35,294 nt of DNA from positions 1-35,294 of the forward strand of contig JAEUNJ010000143.1 of assembly GCA_016791145.1 (NCBI GenBank), given 5' to 3'. Position 1 is the first letter of the stretch; every line of letters begins with the position of its first letter. A program made the position numbers and the translations under genes. The notes below the pieces were generated by a model, which had not been told where the DNA came from, did no database searches, and saw only the letters and a list, made by a program, of their open reading frames with translations. The DNA is from Rhodocyclaceae bacterium. GTDB lineage: Bacteria > Pseudomonadota > Gammaproteobacteria > Burkholderiales > Rhodocyclaceae. Positions 19,742-27,924 of the stretch are shown here, one piece after another.

Positions 19742-19833
19742 GCGGCCCGGCGGGGTCCGGCCCCGGGCGCCCGACGCACGCCAGGGGAATGCGAATATCC
19801 GGCGGGGATGTGGCATCATTGCCCGCGTTCCAG

Positions 19834-19856
19834 GCCGGACGAGCGACCCGTCCGGC
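19834..19856 (+). other. Hairpin in the leader of the Cache chemoreceptor gene
   Basis: GCCGGACG and CGTCCGGC with a 7-base spacer form a perfect 8-bp stem, 42 bases before the chemoreceptor start. It could end transcription from the AmmeMemoRadiSam operon or be an operator; there is no T run. Confidence 0.3.
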
Positions 19857-19898
19857 AACGCATTCAAACAAGATCCGGTCGCGGGGGAGAACATCGCC

Positions 19899-21938
19899 AT
19901 GGCAACGCTTCGCCGGTCCTCGATCGCCACGCAGTTGATCGTTACGACGGCCGCCCTGTTGGGCGTCCTCGTGCTCGCCGCCATCCTGGCCCTCGGCAAG
20001 CTCGCTTCCGATGCGGCCTTGCGGACCACGGAAAAGACCATCGACGATGAAGTCCGGTTGATGGCCGGCACCGCCGAATCCTATTTCGCCGCGGTGCGCG
20101 AGCGCGGCGAGCGGGAGTTCCGGGCCTTCGAGAGCTACCTGCCGGGCAGGATCGTCGAGGCCGGGGGGTCGATGCGGACCGGGGAGGCCGACCTGCCCGT
20201 CCTCAAGGCCGGCAACGAGACCCTGAACGGCAACCGCGCGCATATCGAGGGATTCAAGAACCTGTTCGGCAGCGATGCGGCGGTGCTGTCCGTCCGCGAC
20301 GGACGCGTCTTCCGTGCCGCGACGCTGCTCAAGAAGGACGGCAGGTACATGGACGGGACCGAAATCGCCGCCACCGACCCGGTCGCCAGGGCCCTCGCCG
20401 CGGGCCAGGAGTACCAGGGGCTCACCTTCCGCACCGGCAAGTACTATTTCAGCAACGTCAAGCCGCTGAAGGATGCGTCCGGCCGCGTCTTTGCGGCCAT
20501 CTCCGTGCGCATCGACGTGGATCCGGAACTCAAGCAGATCCGGGACCTGTTCGGAAAGGTGGTGCCCGGGAAGACCGGCTACGTGATCGTCGTGCGCCCC
20601 ACCGGCGACGACAAGATCGCCGAATTCGTGCTGCATCCCAAGTTGCAGGGCCAAACCGTCGTGGAATCCTCGCCGCCCGCCCTGCAGCAGATGATCAAGG
20701 GCATGCTCGAATCCCGGTCGGGCGTGGTCCACTACGAGTATCCGGACGCCGCCGACGGGGGCCGCCTCAAGGCCAAGATCCTGGTCTATCGTCCCTCGGA
20801 AAGCTGGAACTGGGTGATCGCCTCCGGCAGCTTCGTCGAGGAATTCACCGGCGAGGCGATCCGCCAGCGCAACCTCCTGCTGATCGCGGCGCTGGTGATC
20901 GGCGGGCTGTTCATGGCGGCCATCCACTTCCTGATCCGCAACCGGCTGGCCCCGCTGGCCACCGCCGTGCAGGCCACCGAGCGCCTGGGCGCCGGAGACC
21001 TGCAGCCGGTGGAATCGCCGGGCGCCGCCGGCAGCGCCAACGAGGTGGACAAGATGACCTACTCCCTCTCCCAGGCGGTCCAGGCGATGCGGGAGATGAT
21101 CGGGCAGGTCGATGAGAGCGCCAGGCGCCTGCTCCAGGCGGCGGCCGACATGGAGTCGTCGGCCGGGGACACGCTGACCCGCATCCGCGACCAGGCCTCC
21201 TCGGCCTCGGGGCTGGCCGCATCGGTGGAGGAAGTGTCGGTCAGCATCTCGCATACCGCCGACAACGCCCGGGAAGCCGCCGAGGTCACCGGCCGCGCCC
21301 ATGCCGCCGGCGAGACCGGCCGCAGCCGCGTCGAGGCGACCGTCGCCGAGATGGAGCGGATCGCGGTGGAGATACATGATTCCGCCGGCCTGATCCAGTC
21401 CCTCGGCAATCGATCGGCGCAGATTTCCGCCATCATCAGCGTGATCAAGGACATCGCCGACCAGACGAACCTGCTGGCCCTCAACGCCGCGATCGAGGCG
21501 GCCCGGGCCGGCGAACAGGGCCGCGGATTCGCGGTCGTTGCCGACGAGGTGCGCAAGCTCGCCGAGCGGACCAGCGTGTCCGCCCAGGAGATCGCCGAGA
21601 CCATCGCCAACATGGTCCGGGAGACCGATGCCGCGGTGGACCGGATGCAGGCGGTCTCGGACGAGATGTCCCGGGGCGTCGCCATGGCGCGGGAGGCGGG
21701 GTCGGCGATCCAGGAGATAGACCGGACGACCAGCGAGGCCAGCCGCTATGTCCATGACATTGCGTCGGCCACCCGGGAGCAGAGCACGGCCAGCCAGGAG
21801 ATGGCGCGGCTCGTGGAGCACGTGGCCCAGGTGTCGGAGCAGAACGCCGGCGCCGTGGCGGCGAGCGCGGACAAGGCCGGGCAGATGAAGGGCCTTGCCG
21901 TTCAAATGGAGTCGCTGCTCGGCCGGTTCAGGCGTTGA
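19899..21938 (+). CDS. Methyl-accepting chemotaxis protein with a large Cache-type sensor domain
   Basis: 679 residues. Transmembrane segment 1 covers about 12-32 and segment 2 about 325-348 ([20 protein letters not shown]). Between them lies a periplasmic region of about 290 residues in two halves, matching Cache3-Cache2 fusion receptors. The second half contains [20 protein letters not shown] and [25 protein letters not shown]-like linker leads to the signalling hairpin with [20 protein letters not shown]. The ligand is unknown; Cache domains usually bind small carboxylates or amino acids. The next gene, a tandem CZB protein, begins 107 bases later on the same strand and may signal through the same array. 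Confidence 0.93.
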   Translation: MATLRRSSIATQLIVTTAALLGVLVLAAILALGKLASDAALRTTEKTIDDEVRLMAGTAESYFAAVRERGEREFRAFESYLPGRIVEAGGSMRTGEADLPVLKAGNETLNGNRAHIEGFKNLFGSDAAVLSVRDGRVFRAATLLKKDGRYMDGTEIAATDPVARALAAGQEYQGLTFRTGKYYFSNVKPLKDASGRVFAAISVRIDVDPELKQIRDLFGKVVPGKTGYVIVVRPTGDDKIAEFVLHPKLQGQTVVESSPPALQQMIKGMLESRSGVVHYEYPDAADGGRLKAKILVYRPSESWNWVIASGSFVEEFTGEAIRQRNLLLIAALVIGGLFMAAIHFLIRNRLAPLATAVQATERLGAGDLQPVESPGAAGSANEVDKMTYSLSQAVQAMREMIGQVDESARRLLQAAADMESSAGDTLTRIRDQASSASGLAASVEEVSVSISHTADNAREAAEVTGRAHAAGETGRSRVEATVAEMERIAVEIHDSAGLIQSLGNRSAQISAIISVIKDIADQTNLLALNAAIEAARAGEQGRGFAVVADEVRKLAERTSVSAQEIAETIANMVRETDAAVDRMQAVSDEMSRGVAMAREAGSAIQEIDRTTSEASRYVHDIASATREQSTASQEMARLVEHVAQVSEQNAGAVAASADKAGQMKGLAVQMESLLGRFRR

Positions 21939-22045
21939 CCATCGACCGGCCGCAGAGCCGGAGCGTGCCGCCACGGAGAGAACGGGAACAGCCCCCGCGC
22001 TGCAGGGCCGGGGTTCATGGACAACCTACAAGAAGGATGAAGCTC

Positions 22046-22846
22046 ATGGGACTGATGGACTGGTTCAGGAAGATCGCCGGCGGCGGCAAGGACGACGGAG
22101 CGCAGGCCCAGGCGCCCGCGGACGACAAGGGCGCCGAAGTGGCCGGCCTCAATTTCAAGTCGGCGGTGGACGCCCACATGAAATGGAAGATCCGCCTGGA
22201 AACCTACATCAACGGGACCAGCCGCGAGGACCTGAAGGTGGAGGTGGTCAGCCGGGACGACCAGTGTCCCCTGGGCAAGTGGATCTACAGCCAGGGCGGG
22301 GGACGGTTCGGCTACTCCGAGACCTTTTTCGACATGAAGGCCCACCACGCGCATTTCCACCGCTGCGCCGGCGAGGTCCTCGCCGCCGCCCAGGCCGGCG
22401 AGAAGGACAGGGCCATGCGCCTGCTGCAGCAGGGGGACTACGTGCGGGCCTCCGAGCGGGTCAAGAAGCTGCTCGCCAAGCTCTTCGTGCTGGTGGCGGA
22501 CGGAAAGACGGCCCTGGACGCCCACGTCCAGTGGAAGACGCGCCTGCGCGACTACATCACCGGGGCGAGCGGCGAAAGCCTGGAGGTGGCCATCGTCGCG
22601 CGGGACGACCAGTGCACCCTCGGCCGCTGGCTGGCCAGCGAGGGGGAACTCCATTACGGCGGCAGGCCCGAGTTCGAGCGGATCCGCGCGACGCATGCGC
22701 GGTTCCATCACGCCGCGGGTGAAGTGCTGGCGACGGCCCAGCAGGGCAATCGCCAGGCAGCGCTCCAGATGCTGGACAGCGGCGCCTATCCGCAGGCTTC
22801 GGACGAAGTGGCGGAAGCGCTGGTCGCCCTGTTCAAACCCGCTTGA
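22046..22846 (+). CDS. Soluble protein with two CZB (chemoreceptor zinc-binding) domains
   Basis: 266 residues, no membrane segment. I chose the ATG at 22046 because AGAAGG lies 9 bases upstream; ATG at 22037 is directly against that site. Two CZB domains follow each other, each with the full His-Cys-His-His zinc set. Domain 1: H44, C74 (RDDQCPLGKW), H101 and H105. Domain 2: H160, C190 (RDDQCTLGRW), H217 and H221. CZB domains normally sit singly at the end of a chemoreceptor or diguanylate cyclase, where they sense zinc or hypochlorous acid through the zinc-bound Cys. A free tandem is unusual. The position after a chemoreceptor suggests a signalling or buffering partner. A strong terminator ends the unit at 22966-22993. 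Confidence 0.9.
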   Translation: MGLMDWFRKIAGGGKDDGAQAQAPADDKGAEVAGLNFKSAVDAHMKWKIRLETYINGTSREDLKVEVVSRDDQCPLGKWIYSQGGGRFGYSETFFDMKAHHAHFHRCAGEVLAAAQAGEKDRAMRLLQQGDYVRASERVKKLLAKLFVLVADGKTALDAHVQWKTRLRDYITGASGESLEVAIVARDDQCTLGRWLASEGELHYGGRPEFERIRATHARFHHAAGEVLATAQQGNRQAALQMLDSGAYPQASDEVAEALVALFKPA

Positions 22847-22941
22847 CCGGTCCCGGACCCGTCCGCCGGCGCCGCCTGACAAAATGACATGCACGGATTT
22901 CCTGATTTTTCCGTGACTTAATTCCGGTCATCCGAATTCTC

Positions 22942-22956
22942 CTGCCAATTTGGCAG
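22942..22956. promoter_or_regulatory. Perfect 15-base palindrome, possible operator
   Basis: CTGCCAA-T-TTGGCAG is a perfect 7-bp inverted repeat about a central T, 9 bases before the terminator stem. It could be a small hairpin in the tail of the CZB transcript or an operator. No regulator is assigned. Confidence 0.35.
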
Positions 22957-22965
22957 TTCCGAATG

Positions 22966-22993
22966 GGGCGCCCGCCGGGCGCCCTTGTTTTTT
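22966..22993 (+). terminator. Rho-independent terminator after the CZB gene
   Basis: GGGCGCCC-GCC-GGGCGCCC followed by TTGTTTTTT gives a perfect 8-bp GC stem with a T run. It ends the chemoreceptor-CZB unit and isolates the Met-rich gene downstream. The following stretch to 23138 (about 145 bases) must hold the promoter of the Met-rich gene; I found no convincing sigma-70 or sigma-54 match there. Confidence 0.88.
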
Positions 22994-23138
22994 CTGTTCG
23001 AAAACAATGAATTGCATCGCCTTCCTCGGCGGGCACGCAACATGCATTGAGTCCCTCGACCGCCCGCAATCCTAGGCACGGCGGCCGGGACCCGGTATCC
23101 ACCGGGCCTCCATCGTTACCAACCTTCGAAGGGGACCT

Positions 23139-23753
23139 ATGAAAGTCAAACTGATCGCAATCGCCAGCCTCCTGTCCATGGGCATCGCCGGCACCGCCAT
23201 TGCCCAGGACCAGAAGGGCATGTCCGGCATGGGCGGCATGTCCGGCCAGAAGGGCATGTCCGGCATGGGCGGCATGTCCGGGATGGAAGGCCAGAAGGGC
23301 ATGTCCGGGATGGGCGGCATGAGCGGCATGTCCGGCCAGAAGGGCATGTCCGGCATGGAAGGCCAGAAAGGCATGTCCGGAATGGGTGGCATGTCCGGCA
23401 TGGAAGGCCAGAAGGGCATGGGCGGCATGAGCGGCATGTCCGGCCAGAAGGGCATGTCCGGCATGGATGGCATGTCCGGCATGGAAGGCAAGAAGAAGAA
23501 GAAGTCCAAGCAGGAAGGCATGTCCGGGATGGGTGGCATGAGCGGCATGTCCGGCAGGGAAGGCCAGAAGGGCATGTCCGGCATGTCCGGCCAGAAGGGC
23601 ATGAGCGGCATGGCCGGCATGGAAGGCCAGAAGGGCATGTCCGGCATGGGCGGCATGTCCGGGATGTCCGGCCAGAAGGGCATGAGCGGCATGTCCGGCA
23701 TGGAAGGCCAGAAGGGCATGTCCGGCATGGGCGGCATGGAAGGCAAGAAGTAA
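23139..23753 (+). CDS. Exported methionine-rich Gly-X-Y (collagen-like triplet) repeat protein
   Basis: 204 residues. A signal peptide (about 1-22, IAIASLLSMGIAGTAIA) is followed by QDQK and then by nothing but Gly-X-Y triplets. There are 30 triplets, a Lys-rich break GKKKKKSKQE, and 26 more triplets to the end. X is Met in 43 of 56 triplets; the others are GQK, GRE or GKK. Y is Ser, Gly, Glu, Lys, Asp or Ala. The mature part has no Cys, His, Pro or aromatic residue. Met every third residue resembles Cu(I)/Ag(I)-binding or oxidant-scavenging Met-rich periplasmic proteins. Without Pro, a collagen triple helix is doubtful and a polyglycine-II-like fold is an alternative. Serine codons alternate (TCC and AGC), so the repeat is kept at protein level. 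The start has GAAGGGGA upstream. The gene is monocistronic, with terminators on both sides. Confidence 0.88.
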   Translation: MKVKLIAIASLLSMGIAGTAIAQDQKGMSGMGGMSGQKGMSGMGGMSGMEGQKGMSGMGGMSGMSGQKGMSGMEGQKGMSGMGGMSGMEGQKGMGGMSGMSGQKGMSGMDGMSGMEGKKKKKSKQEGMSGMGGMSGMSGREGQKGMSGMSGQKGMSGMAGMEGQKGMSGMGGMSGMSGQKGMSGMSGMEGQKGMSGMGGMEGKK

Positions 23754-23774
23754 GGAGATCGCTCTCCTCCTCTT

Positions 23775-23803
23775 GGGATGGGGGTTCGCCCCCATCCCTT
23801 TTT
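23775..23803 (+). terminator. Strong rho-independent terminator with a UUCG loop after the Met-rich gene
   Basis: GGGATGGGGG pairs with CCCCCATCCC around a TTCG tetraloop, followed by TTTTT. A 10-bp stem with an exceptionally stable UUCG loop should end transcription efficiently 22 bases after the Met-rich gene. Confidence 0.93.
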
Positions 23804-23822
23804 CGAGCACCGAACCACGACA

Positions 23823-24200
23823 ATGGCATCCCCAGCCCAGAACCGCCGCGGCCGAGCCCGCAACCACCTCCAGACGATGGCACTGGCATTCCTGCTGTCG
23901 TCCCCCGCGCTCCCCCTCCACGCTGGCGGTCCTGGATACATTGGCGGGCTGACCCCGTACGAGCGACCTGTTGGCGCCCCGGTGAAGGCGGAAGTGACGG
24001 GTCTTGGGGAGCGGGGGTTCCAGGGGGTTGAAGGCGTGCCGCCGGCGAGCCTGGTGAGGATGAAGGCGAGCCAGGGCGAGTGGTACACCCCGTTTTCGCG
24101 GGCCGGCATGCCGGGTCCCTATGACCTGCGCGGCTGGCACCGGCCGGCCGACGGGAAGGGCGGCAAGGCCGATCCCGGAAAGCCTGCCGGCAAACCCTGA
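23823..24200 (+). CDS. Small exported protein, function unknown
   Basis: 125 residues from the ATG at 23823. The N terminus is Arg-rich (NRRGRARNHLQ) followed by a hydrophobic stretch TMALAFLLSSPALPLHAGG, a plausible Sec signal with cleavage after LHA. The mature part is Gly/Pro-rich, with GGLTPYERPVGAPV and FSRAGMPGPYDLRGWH, and ends in a Lys/Gly/Pro tail. I recognise no family. The ribosome-binding site is weak and a strong terminator lies just upstream, so its own promoter would have to fall within about 20 bases; expression may be low or driven by leak-through. It could belong with the cytochrome gene 60 bases downstream. Confidence 0.55.
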   Translation: MASPAQNRRGRARNHLQTMALAFLLSSPALPLHAGGPGYIGGLTPYERPVGAPVKAEVTGLGERGFQGVEGVPPASLVRMKASQGEWYTPFSRAGMPGPYDLRGWHRPADGKGGKADPGKPAGKP

Positions 24201-24260
24201 CCGTCACAGACCCGGAATCCTGAATTTTCTGCCCTGACGACAACCGGCATCCCACCGCAC

Positions 24261-25097
24261 ATGGCCAAACACACCGTCCTCCTTGCCCTGATCCTGCTGG
24301 CCGTCGTCTTCGGCGCCCGGGAAGTGGACCGGCGCACCCGTCACGACGGCTGGCAGCAGGACTACCTGCGCCAGGTCTATAGTCCCCTGCACTTCCAGCC
24401 CGCCATCGCCCAGGCCACGGATGACCAGTGCCTCGCCTGCCACCGGGAAGTGCTCGACGACAAGATCCGCGAACGCTCCCCCGCCGGGCTGGCCGCCCGG
24501 GACACCGTTGCCTGGTACCAGCAGACCAGCACCTACCAGGGCGAACAGGACAGCTTCCACCGGCGCCACCTGGCCACCCCGTTGGCCAAGGAGCTCATGG
24601 ACCTGAAGTGCACCTTCTGCCACCAGGGCCACGACCCGCGCGAAGAAGCCCCCGGCGCCTCCGCCACCAGCCCGCGGCAGAAGGACGCCCCCTTCACCCT
24701 GAGGAAGCAGGTCGACCCCGAAGCCACCTGCCTCAAATGCCACGGCCAGATGCCCTGGAAGAACATGAACCTGCCCGGCCCCTGGCAGGGCGAGATCAAG
24801 GACGCCTTCCGGAACGACTGCCTCACCGGCTGCCACGAACAGATCCGCACCGTCCGCCACCAGGTGAGCTACCTCAAGGCCGACGCCATCGAAGCTGCCG
24901 GCAAGAAGAGCGGCGACGCCTGCCACGGCTGCCACGGCGGGCGCGCCTGGTACCGCGTCAGCTACCCCTACCCGCGGCACGAGTGGCCCGGCATGAGCGG
25001 TCCCGCGCCCGCCTGGGCCGAAGGGCGCCCCAGCCAGAGCGACGCCCGCCACCGCCTCGCGCCCGCCGGCCCGGCCGCGGCCGCCGCCCGCCACTGA
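24261..25097 (+). CDS. Exported five-haem cytochrome c
   Basis: 278 residues with an uncleaved or cleaved N-terminal hydrophobic segment (TVLLALILLAVVFGA). Four classic haem sites are visible: C57-LA-C60-H61, C117-TF-C120-H121, C157-LK-C160-H161 and C221-HG-C224-H225. A fifth, C187-LTG-C191-H192, is the rarer CX3CH type. Many additional His residues could be distal ligands. The last 40 residues are Ala/Pro-rich and probably disordered. It lies 16 bases before the DmsA-like gene and is thus the likely electron carrier for it, replacing the usual membrane quinol subunit. If the N-terminal segment is retained it could act as an NrfH/NapC-like membrane-bound quinol oxidant, but it does not look like that family. 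Confidence 0.88.
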   Translation: MAKHTVLLALILLAVVFGAREVDRRTRHDGWQQDYLRQVYSPLHFQPAIAQATDDQCLACHREVLDDKIRERSPAGLAARDTVAWYQQTSTYQGEQDSFHRRHLATPLAKELMDLKCTFCHQGHDPREEAPGASATSPRQKDAPFTLRKQVDPEATCLKCHGQMPWKNMNLPGPWQGEIKDAFRNDCLTGCHEQIRTVRHQVSYLKADAIEAAGKKSGDACHGCHGGRAWYRVSYPYPRHEWPGMSGPAPAWAEGRPSQSDARHRLAPAGPAAAAARH

Positions 25098-25113
25098 CCC
25101 GGGCATCGACACC

Positions 25114-27747
25114 ATGGACACCCAGACCCCCACCCAGCCTGCTGCCCCCGCCCCGGACACCGCCGGCACCGCCGCGGCCCCCACCGCCCTCGACCTGGCC
25201 GGACTCCTGAACCCCCGCCGGCGCAGCTTCCTCAAGGCTGCCGGCGCCGGTGCCACCGTTGCCGCCAGCGGCGGCCTCGTCGAACTCGCCGCCCACCGGC
25301 AGGACGCCCAGGCCTTCGCCTTTGAACCCTACCCCCGCGACGACCAGCTCGAAACCGTCGTCACCAGCTGCGACCACAACTGCGGCTCCCGGCACATGCT
25401 CGTCGCCCACAAGAAAGGCGACGTCATCGTCCGCCTCTCCACCGACGACGGCCGCTACCAGGCCGGCGGCGCCTTCGGCAAGGACACCGTCGCCGAACCC
25501 CAGCTGCGCGCCTGCCTGCGCGGCCGCTCCTACCGCTCCCGGCTCTACTCCGCCGAACGCCTCCTCTACCCCATGCTGCGCGTCGGCGAACGCGGCGAGG
25601 GCAAGTTCAAGCGCGTCTCCTGGGACGAAGCCCTCGACTTCGTCGCCAGGAAGATGGTCGAACTGAAGAGCAAGTACGGCCCCACCGCCATCCTCGACCA
25701 GGCCTATGCCGGCACCTCCTACGGCGTCCTGCACAAGTCCGACCAGATCGAAGGGCTCCTCGCCCGCTTCCTCGGCATGTTCGGCTGCCGCACCAACTCC
25801 TGGTCCGTGCCCAGCTACCAGGGCACCACCTTCAGCTCGCGCATCACCTTCGGCACCATCGAGGACGGCAACGAAGACGACGCCTTCGCCCACTCCAAGC
25901 TCGTCATCATGTGGGGCTGGAACCCCGCCTACACCTTCCACGGCGGCAACACCTTCTACTACCTGCGCCTCGCCAAGCAGCAGGGCTGCAAGTTCGTCGT
26001 CGTCGACCCCCAATACACCGACTCCGCCGCCGCTTATGATGCCTGGTGGATTCCCATCCGGCCCAACACCGACGCCGCCATGCTCGCCGGCATGGCCCAC
26101 GTCATCTTCAGCGAGCAGCTCCAGGACCAGGCCTTCATCGACCGCTTCTGCCAGGGCATGGACGAAGGCACCCTGCCCGACTGGGCGAAGGGCCAGGAAA
26201 GCTTCAAGGACTACATCCTCGGCACCCGCGACGGCACCCCCAAGACCCCCGCCTGGGCCGAGCGGATCTGCGGCGTCCCCGCCCGGGACATCGAGAAGCT
26301 CGCCCGCCTGTACGCCACCACCAAGCCCGCCGCCCTGAAAGCCTCCTGGGGTCCCGGGCGCAACGCCTACGGCGAGCAGTACAACCGGATGGCCGCCGCC
26401 CTCCAGGCCATGACCGGCAACATCGGCATCCTCGGCGGCTGCGCCGAAGGCGTTGGCAAGGGCTGGCACGCCGAATCGGTCGCCTACCCCTACGACGAAT
26501 ACGCCAACGTCTGGTTCGCCTCCATCAAGTCCGACCGCTGGGCCCACTGCGTCCTCAACTACCCCCACGTCAAGCGCGAGGAGATCGGCTGCTGGCCGCG
26601 CGACGACAAGCTCGACGGCACCATCCCCAACATCAAGGCCATCTGGTGGCACGGCTCCGACTGGTTCAACCAGCTCACCAACGTGAACAAGGAGATCGAG
26701 GCGGTGAAGAAGCTGGAGCTCGTCGTCTGCGCCGACTCCACCATCACCCCCTCCGGCCTGTGGGCCGACGTCCTGCTGCCCATCGCCACCCACTTCGAGC
26801 GCCACGACGTGGGCCTGCCCTGGTACAAGGGCCACTACTACATCCACCGGCCCAAGGTCATCGAGCCCCTGGGCGAATCCAAGACCGACCTGCAGGTCTT
26901 TACCGAACTCGCCTACCGCCTGGAAGCCCTCGACCCGGCCGTGCCCAACTTCGGCCGCCGCTACAACCCGCGCGCCGAGCGCAGCTACTTCGATAATCCC
27001 GACGCCACCGACGAAGCCTACCTCGTCGCCTGGTGGAAGAAGGTCCAGGACCACCAGGGCGTCAGCATGGGCTGGGAGGAGTTCAAGCGGCGCGGCGTCT
27101 ACAAGTTCGTCTTCGACGAGCCCATCGTCGCCTTCCGGGCGCAGGTCGAGGACGGGGAGCCCTTCGAGACCCCCTCCGGCAAGATCGAGATCCTGTCCAC
27201 CACGCTGGCCCAGGTGAAGGACTGGACGCGGACCCAGTACGGCTACCCGATCCCGGCCATTCCCAAGTGGATCGAGCCCTTCGAATCGCTCAACCACCCG
27301 AAGACCCGGGACTACCCCTTCCACATGGTGAGCCCGCACCCGCGCTGGCGGACCCATTCCATCTTCCACAACATCCCCTGGCTGCGCGAGACCTACCAGC
27401 AGGAGGTGACGATCAGCCGGCGCGACGCCGAGCGCCTGGGCATCGTCACCGGCGACATCGTCGAGGTGTGGAACGACCGGGGCCGGGTGGTGGTGCCGGC
27501 CTACGTGACCGAGCGCTGCATGCCCGGCGTGGTGGTGCTCTTCGAAGGGGCCTGGATGGACCGGGACAAGGACGGCGTGGACCTGGCCGGCAACCCGGAC
27601 TTCCTGACCAAGGACGAGCCCAGCCCGGCCGGTGCCTTCGCCTACAACACGGTGCTCTGCAACCTGAAGAAGACCACCCGCAACCACCGCCCCGGCTGGG
27701 ACGTCCAGGCGACTTCCCGCTCCGTCGTCTTCCGGAGGGACGCCTGA
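25114..27747 (+). CDS. Tat-exported DMSO reductase family molybdoenzyme, DmsA-like
   Basis: 877 residues. The twin-arginine signal NPRRRSFLKAAGAG (R36-R37) directs folded export to the periplasm. The N-terminal Fe-S site is C86-x3-C90-x3-H94 then C134, so the third cysteine of the DmsA pattern is His. RACLRGRSYRSRLYSAERLL and RVGERGEGKFKRVSWDEALD are very DmsA-like. Ser in VPSYQGTTF aligns with the molybdenum-binding Ser of DmsA. Other family blocks are VVVDPQYTDSAAAYDAWWIP and the C-terminal cofactor domain GIVTGDIVEVWNDRGRVVVP. It forms an operon with the upstream cytochrome and the downstream ferredoxin and chaperone. The substrate (S-oxide, N-oxide, sulfur or chlorine oxyanion) cannot be told. 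Synonymous codon choice changes about two thirds through. Confidence 0.92.
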   Translation: MDTQTPTQPAAPAPDTAGTAAAPTALDLAGLLNPRRRSFLKAAGAGATVAASGGLVELAAHRQDAQAFAFEPYPRDDQLETVVTSCDHNCGSRHMLVAHKKGDVIVRLSTDDGRYQAGGAFGKDTVAEPQLRACLRGRSYRSRLYSAERLLYPMLRVGERGEGKFKRVSWDEALDFVARKMVELKSKYGPTAILDQAYAGTSYGVLHKSDQIEGLLARFLGMFGCRTNSWSVPSYQGTTFSSRITFGTIEDGNEDDAFAHSKLVIMWGWNPAYTFHGGNTFYYLRLAKQQGCKFVVVDPQYTDSAAAYDAWWIPIRPNTDAAMLAGMAHVIFSEQLQDQAFIDRFCQGMDEGTLPDWAKGQESFKDYILGTRDGTPKTPAWAERICGVPARDIEKLARLYATTKPAALKASWGPGRNAYGEQYNRMAAALQAMTGNIGILGGCAEGVGKGWHAESVAYPYDEYANVWFASIKSDRWAHCVLNYPHVKREEIGCWPRDDKLDGTIPNIKAIWWHGSDWFNQLTNVNKEIEAVKKLELVVCADSTITPSGLWADVLLPIATHFERHDVGLPWYKGHYYIHRPKVIEPLGESKTDLQVFTELAYRLEALDPAVPNFGRRYNPRAERSYFDNPDATDEAYLVAWWKKVQDHQGVSMGWEEFKRRGVYKFVFDEPIVAFRAQVEDGEPFETPSGKIEILSTTLAQVKDWTRTQYGYPIPAIPKWIEPFESLNHPKTRDYPFHMVSPHPRWRTHSIFHNIPWLRETYQQEVTISRRDAERLGIVTGDIVEVWNDRGRVVVPAYVTERCMPGVVVLFEGAWMDRDKDGVDLAGNPDFLTKDEPSPAGAFAYNTVLCNLKKTTRNHRPGWDVQATSRSVVFRRDA

Positions 27748-27802
27748 CATGATGGCCCCCATCCCCCTCGCCCCCTTCGCCAGGAAGGGGGAACTCGACA
27801 GC

Positions 27803-27897
27803 TCGCTGCGCTCGCCGGTCACGGGGTGCGCCCATCAGGCCGCGGTGCGGTTTGCCGGCCGGGCCGGCGTGCCGCCTTGCCTTGGGGCGGCCCGGCG
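27803..27897 (+). repeat. Copy A of a dispersed 95-base repeat, in the dmsA-dmsB gap
   Basis: Two conserved blocks, 27803-27825 and 27867-27897, match 30204-30226 and 30132-30162 on the opposite strand at 20 of 23 and 29 of 31 positions. The 41-base spacing between the blocks is identical in both copies; the middle has diverged. The element fills most of the 177-base gap between the molybdoenzyme and ferredoxin genes, and similarity continues weakly past 27897. Confidence 0.85.
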
Positions 27898-27924
27898 GCA
27901 AGACTGCGCTGGAAGGCTCGCATC

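Noticed and set aside
19811..19826. TGGCAT...TTGC as a sigma-54 promoter before the Cache chemoreceptor
   Set aside because: The GG and GC elements are 7 bases apart, not the required 10.
23200..23745. Repeat array that could be mistaken for a CRISPR or tandem satellite
   Set aside because: Units are multiples of three bases, keep a single open frame and have no spacers of unique sequence.
23753..23823. Met-rich gene and next small exported gene as one operon
   Set aside because: A 10-bp UUCG-capped terminator with a T run lies between them.
23072..24109. Long minus-strand frame rich in Met-Pro-Asp and Phe-Trp-Pro repeats
   Set aside because: It is the antisense of the Gly-Met-X repeat gene. 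The plus frame has a signal peptide, ribosome-binding site and terminator; the minus frames have none and cross the terminators.
24958..27822. 954-codon minus-strand open frame opposite the molybdoenzyme
   Set aside because: Shadow frame caused by high GC; composition is low complexity and the plus-strand product has full family motifs.
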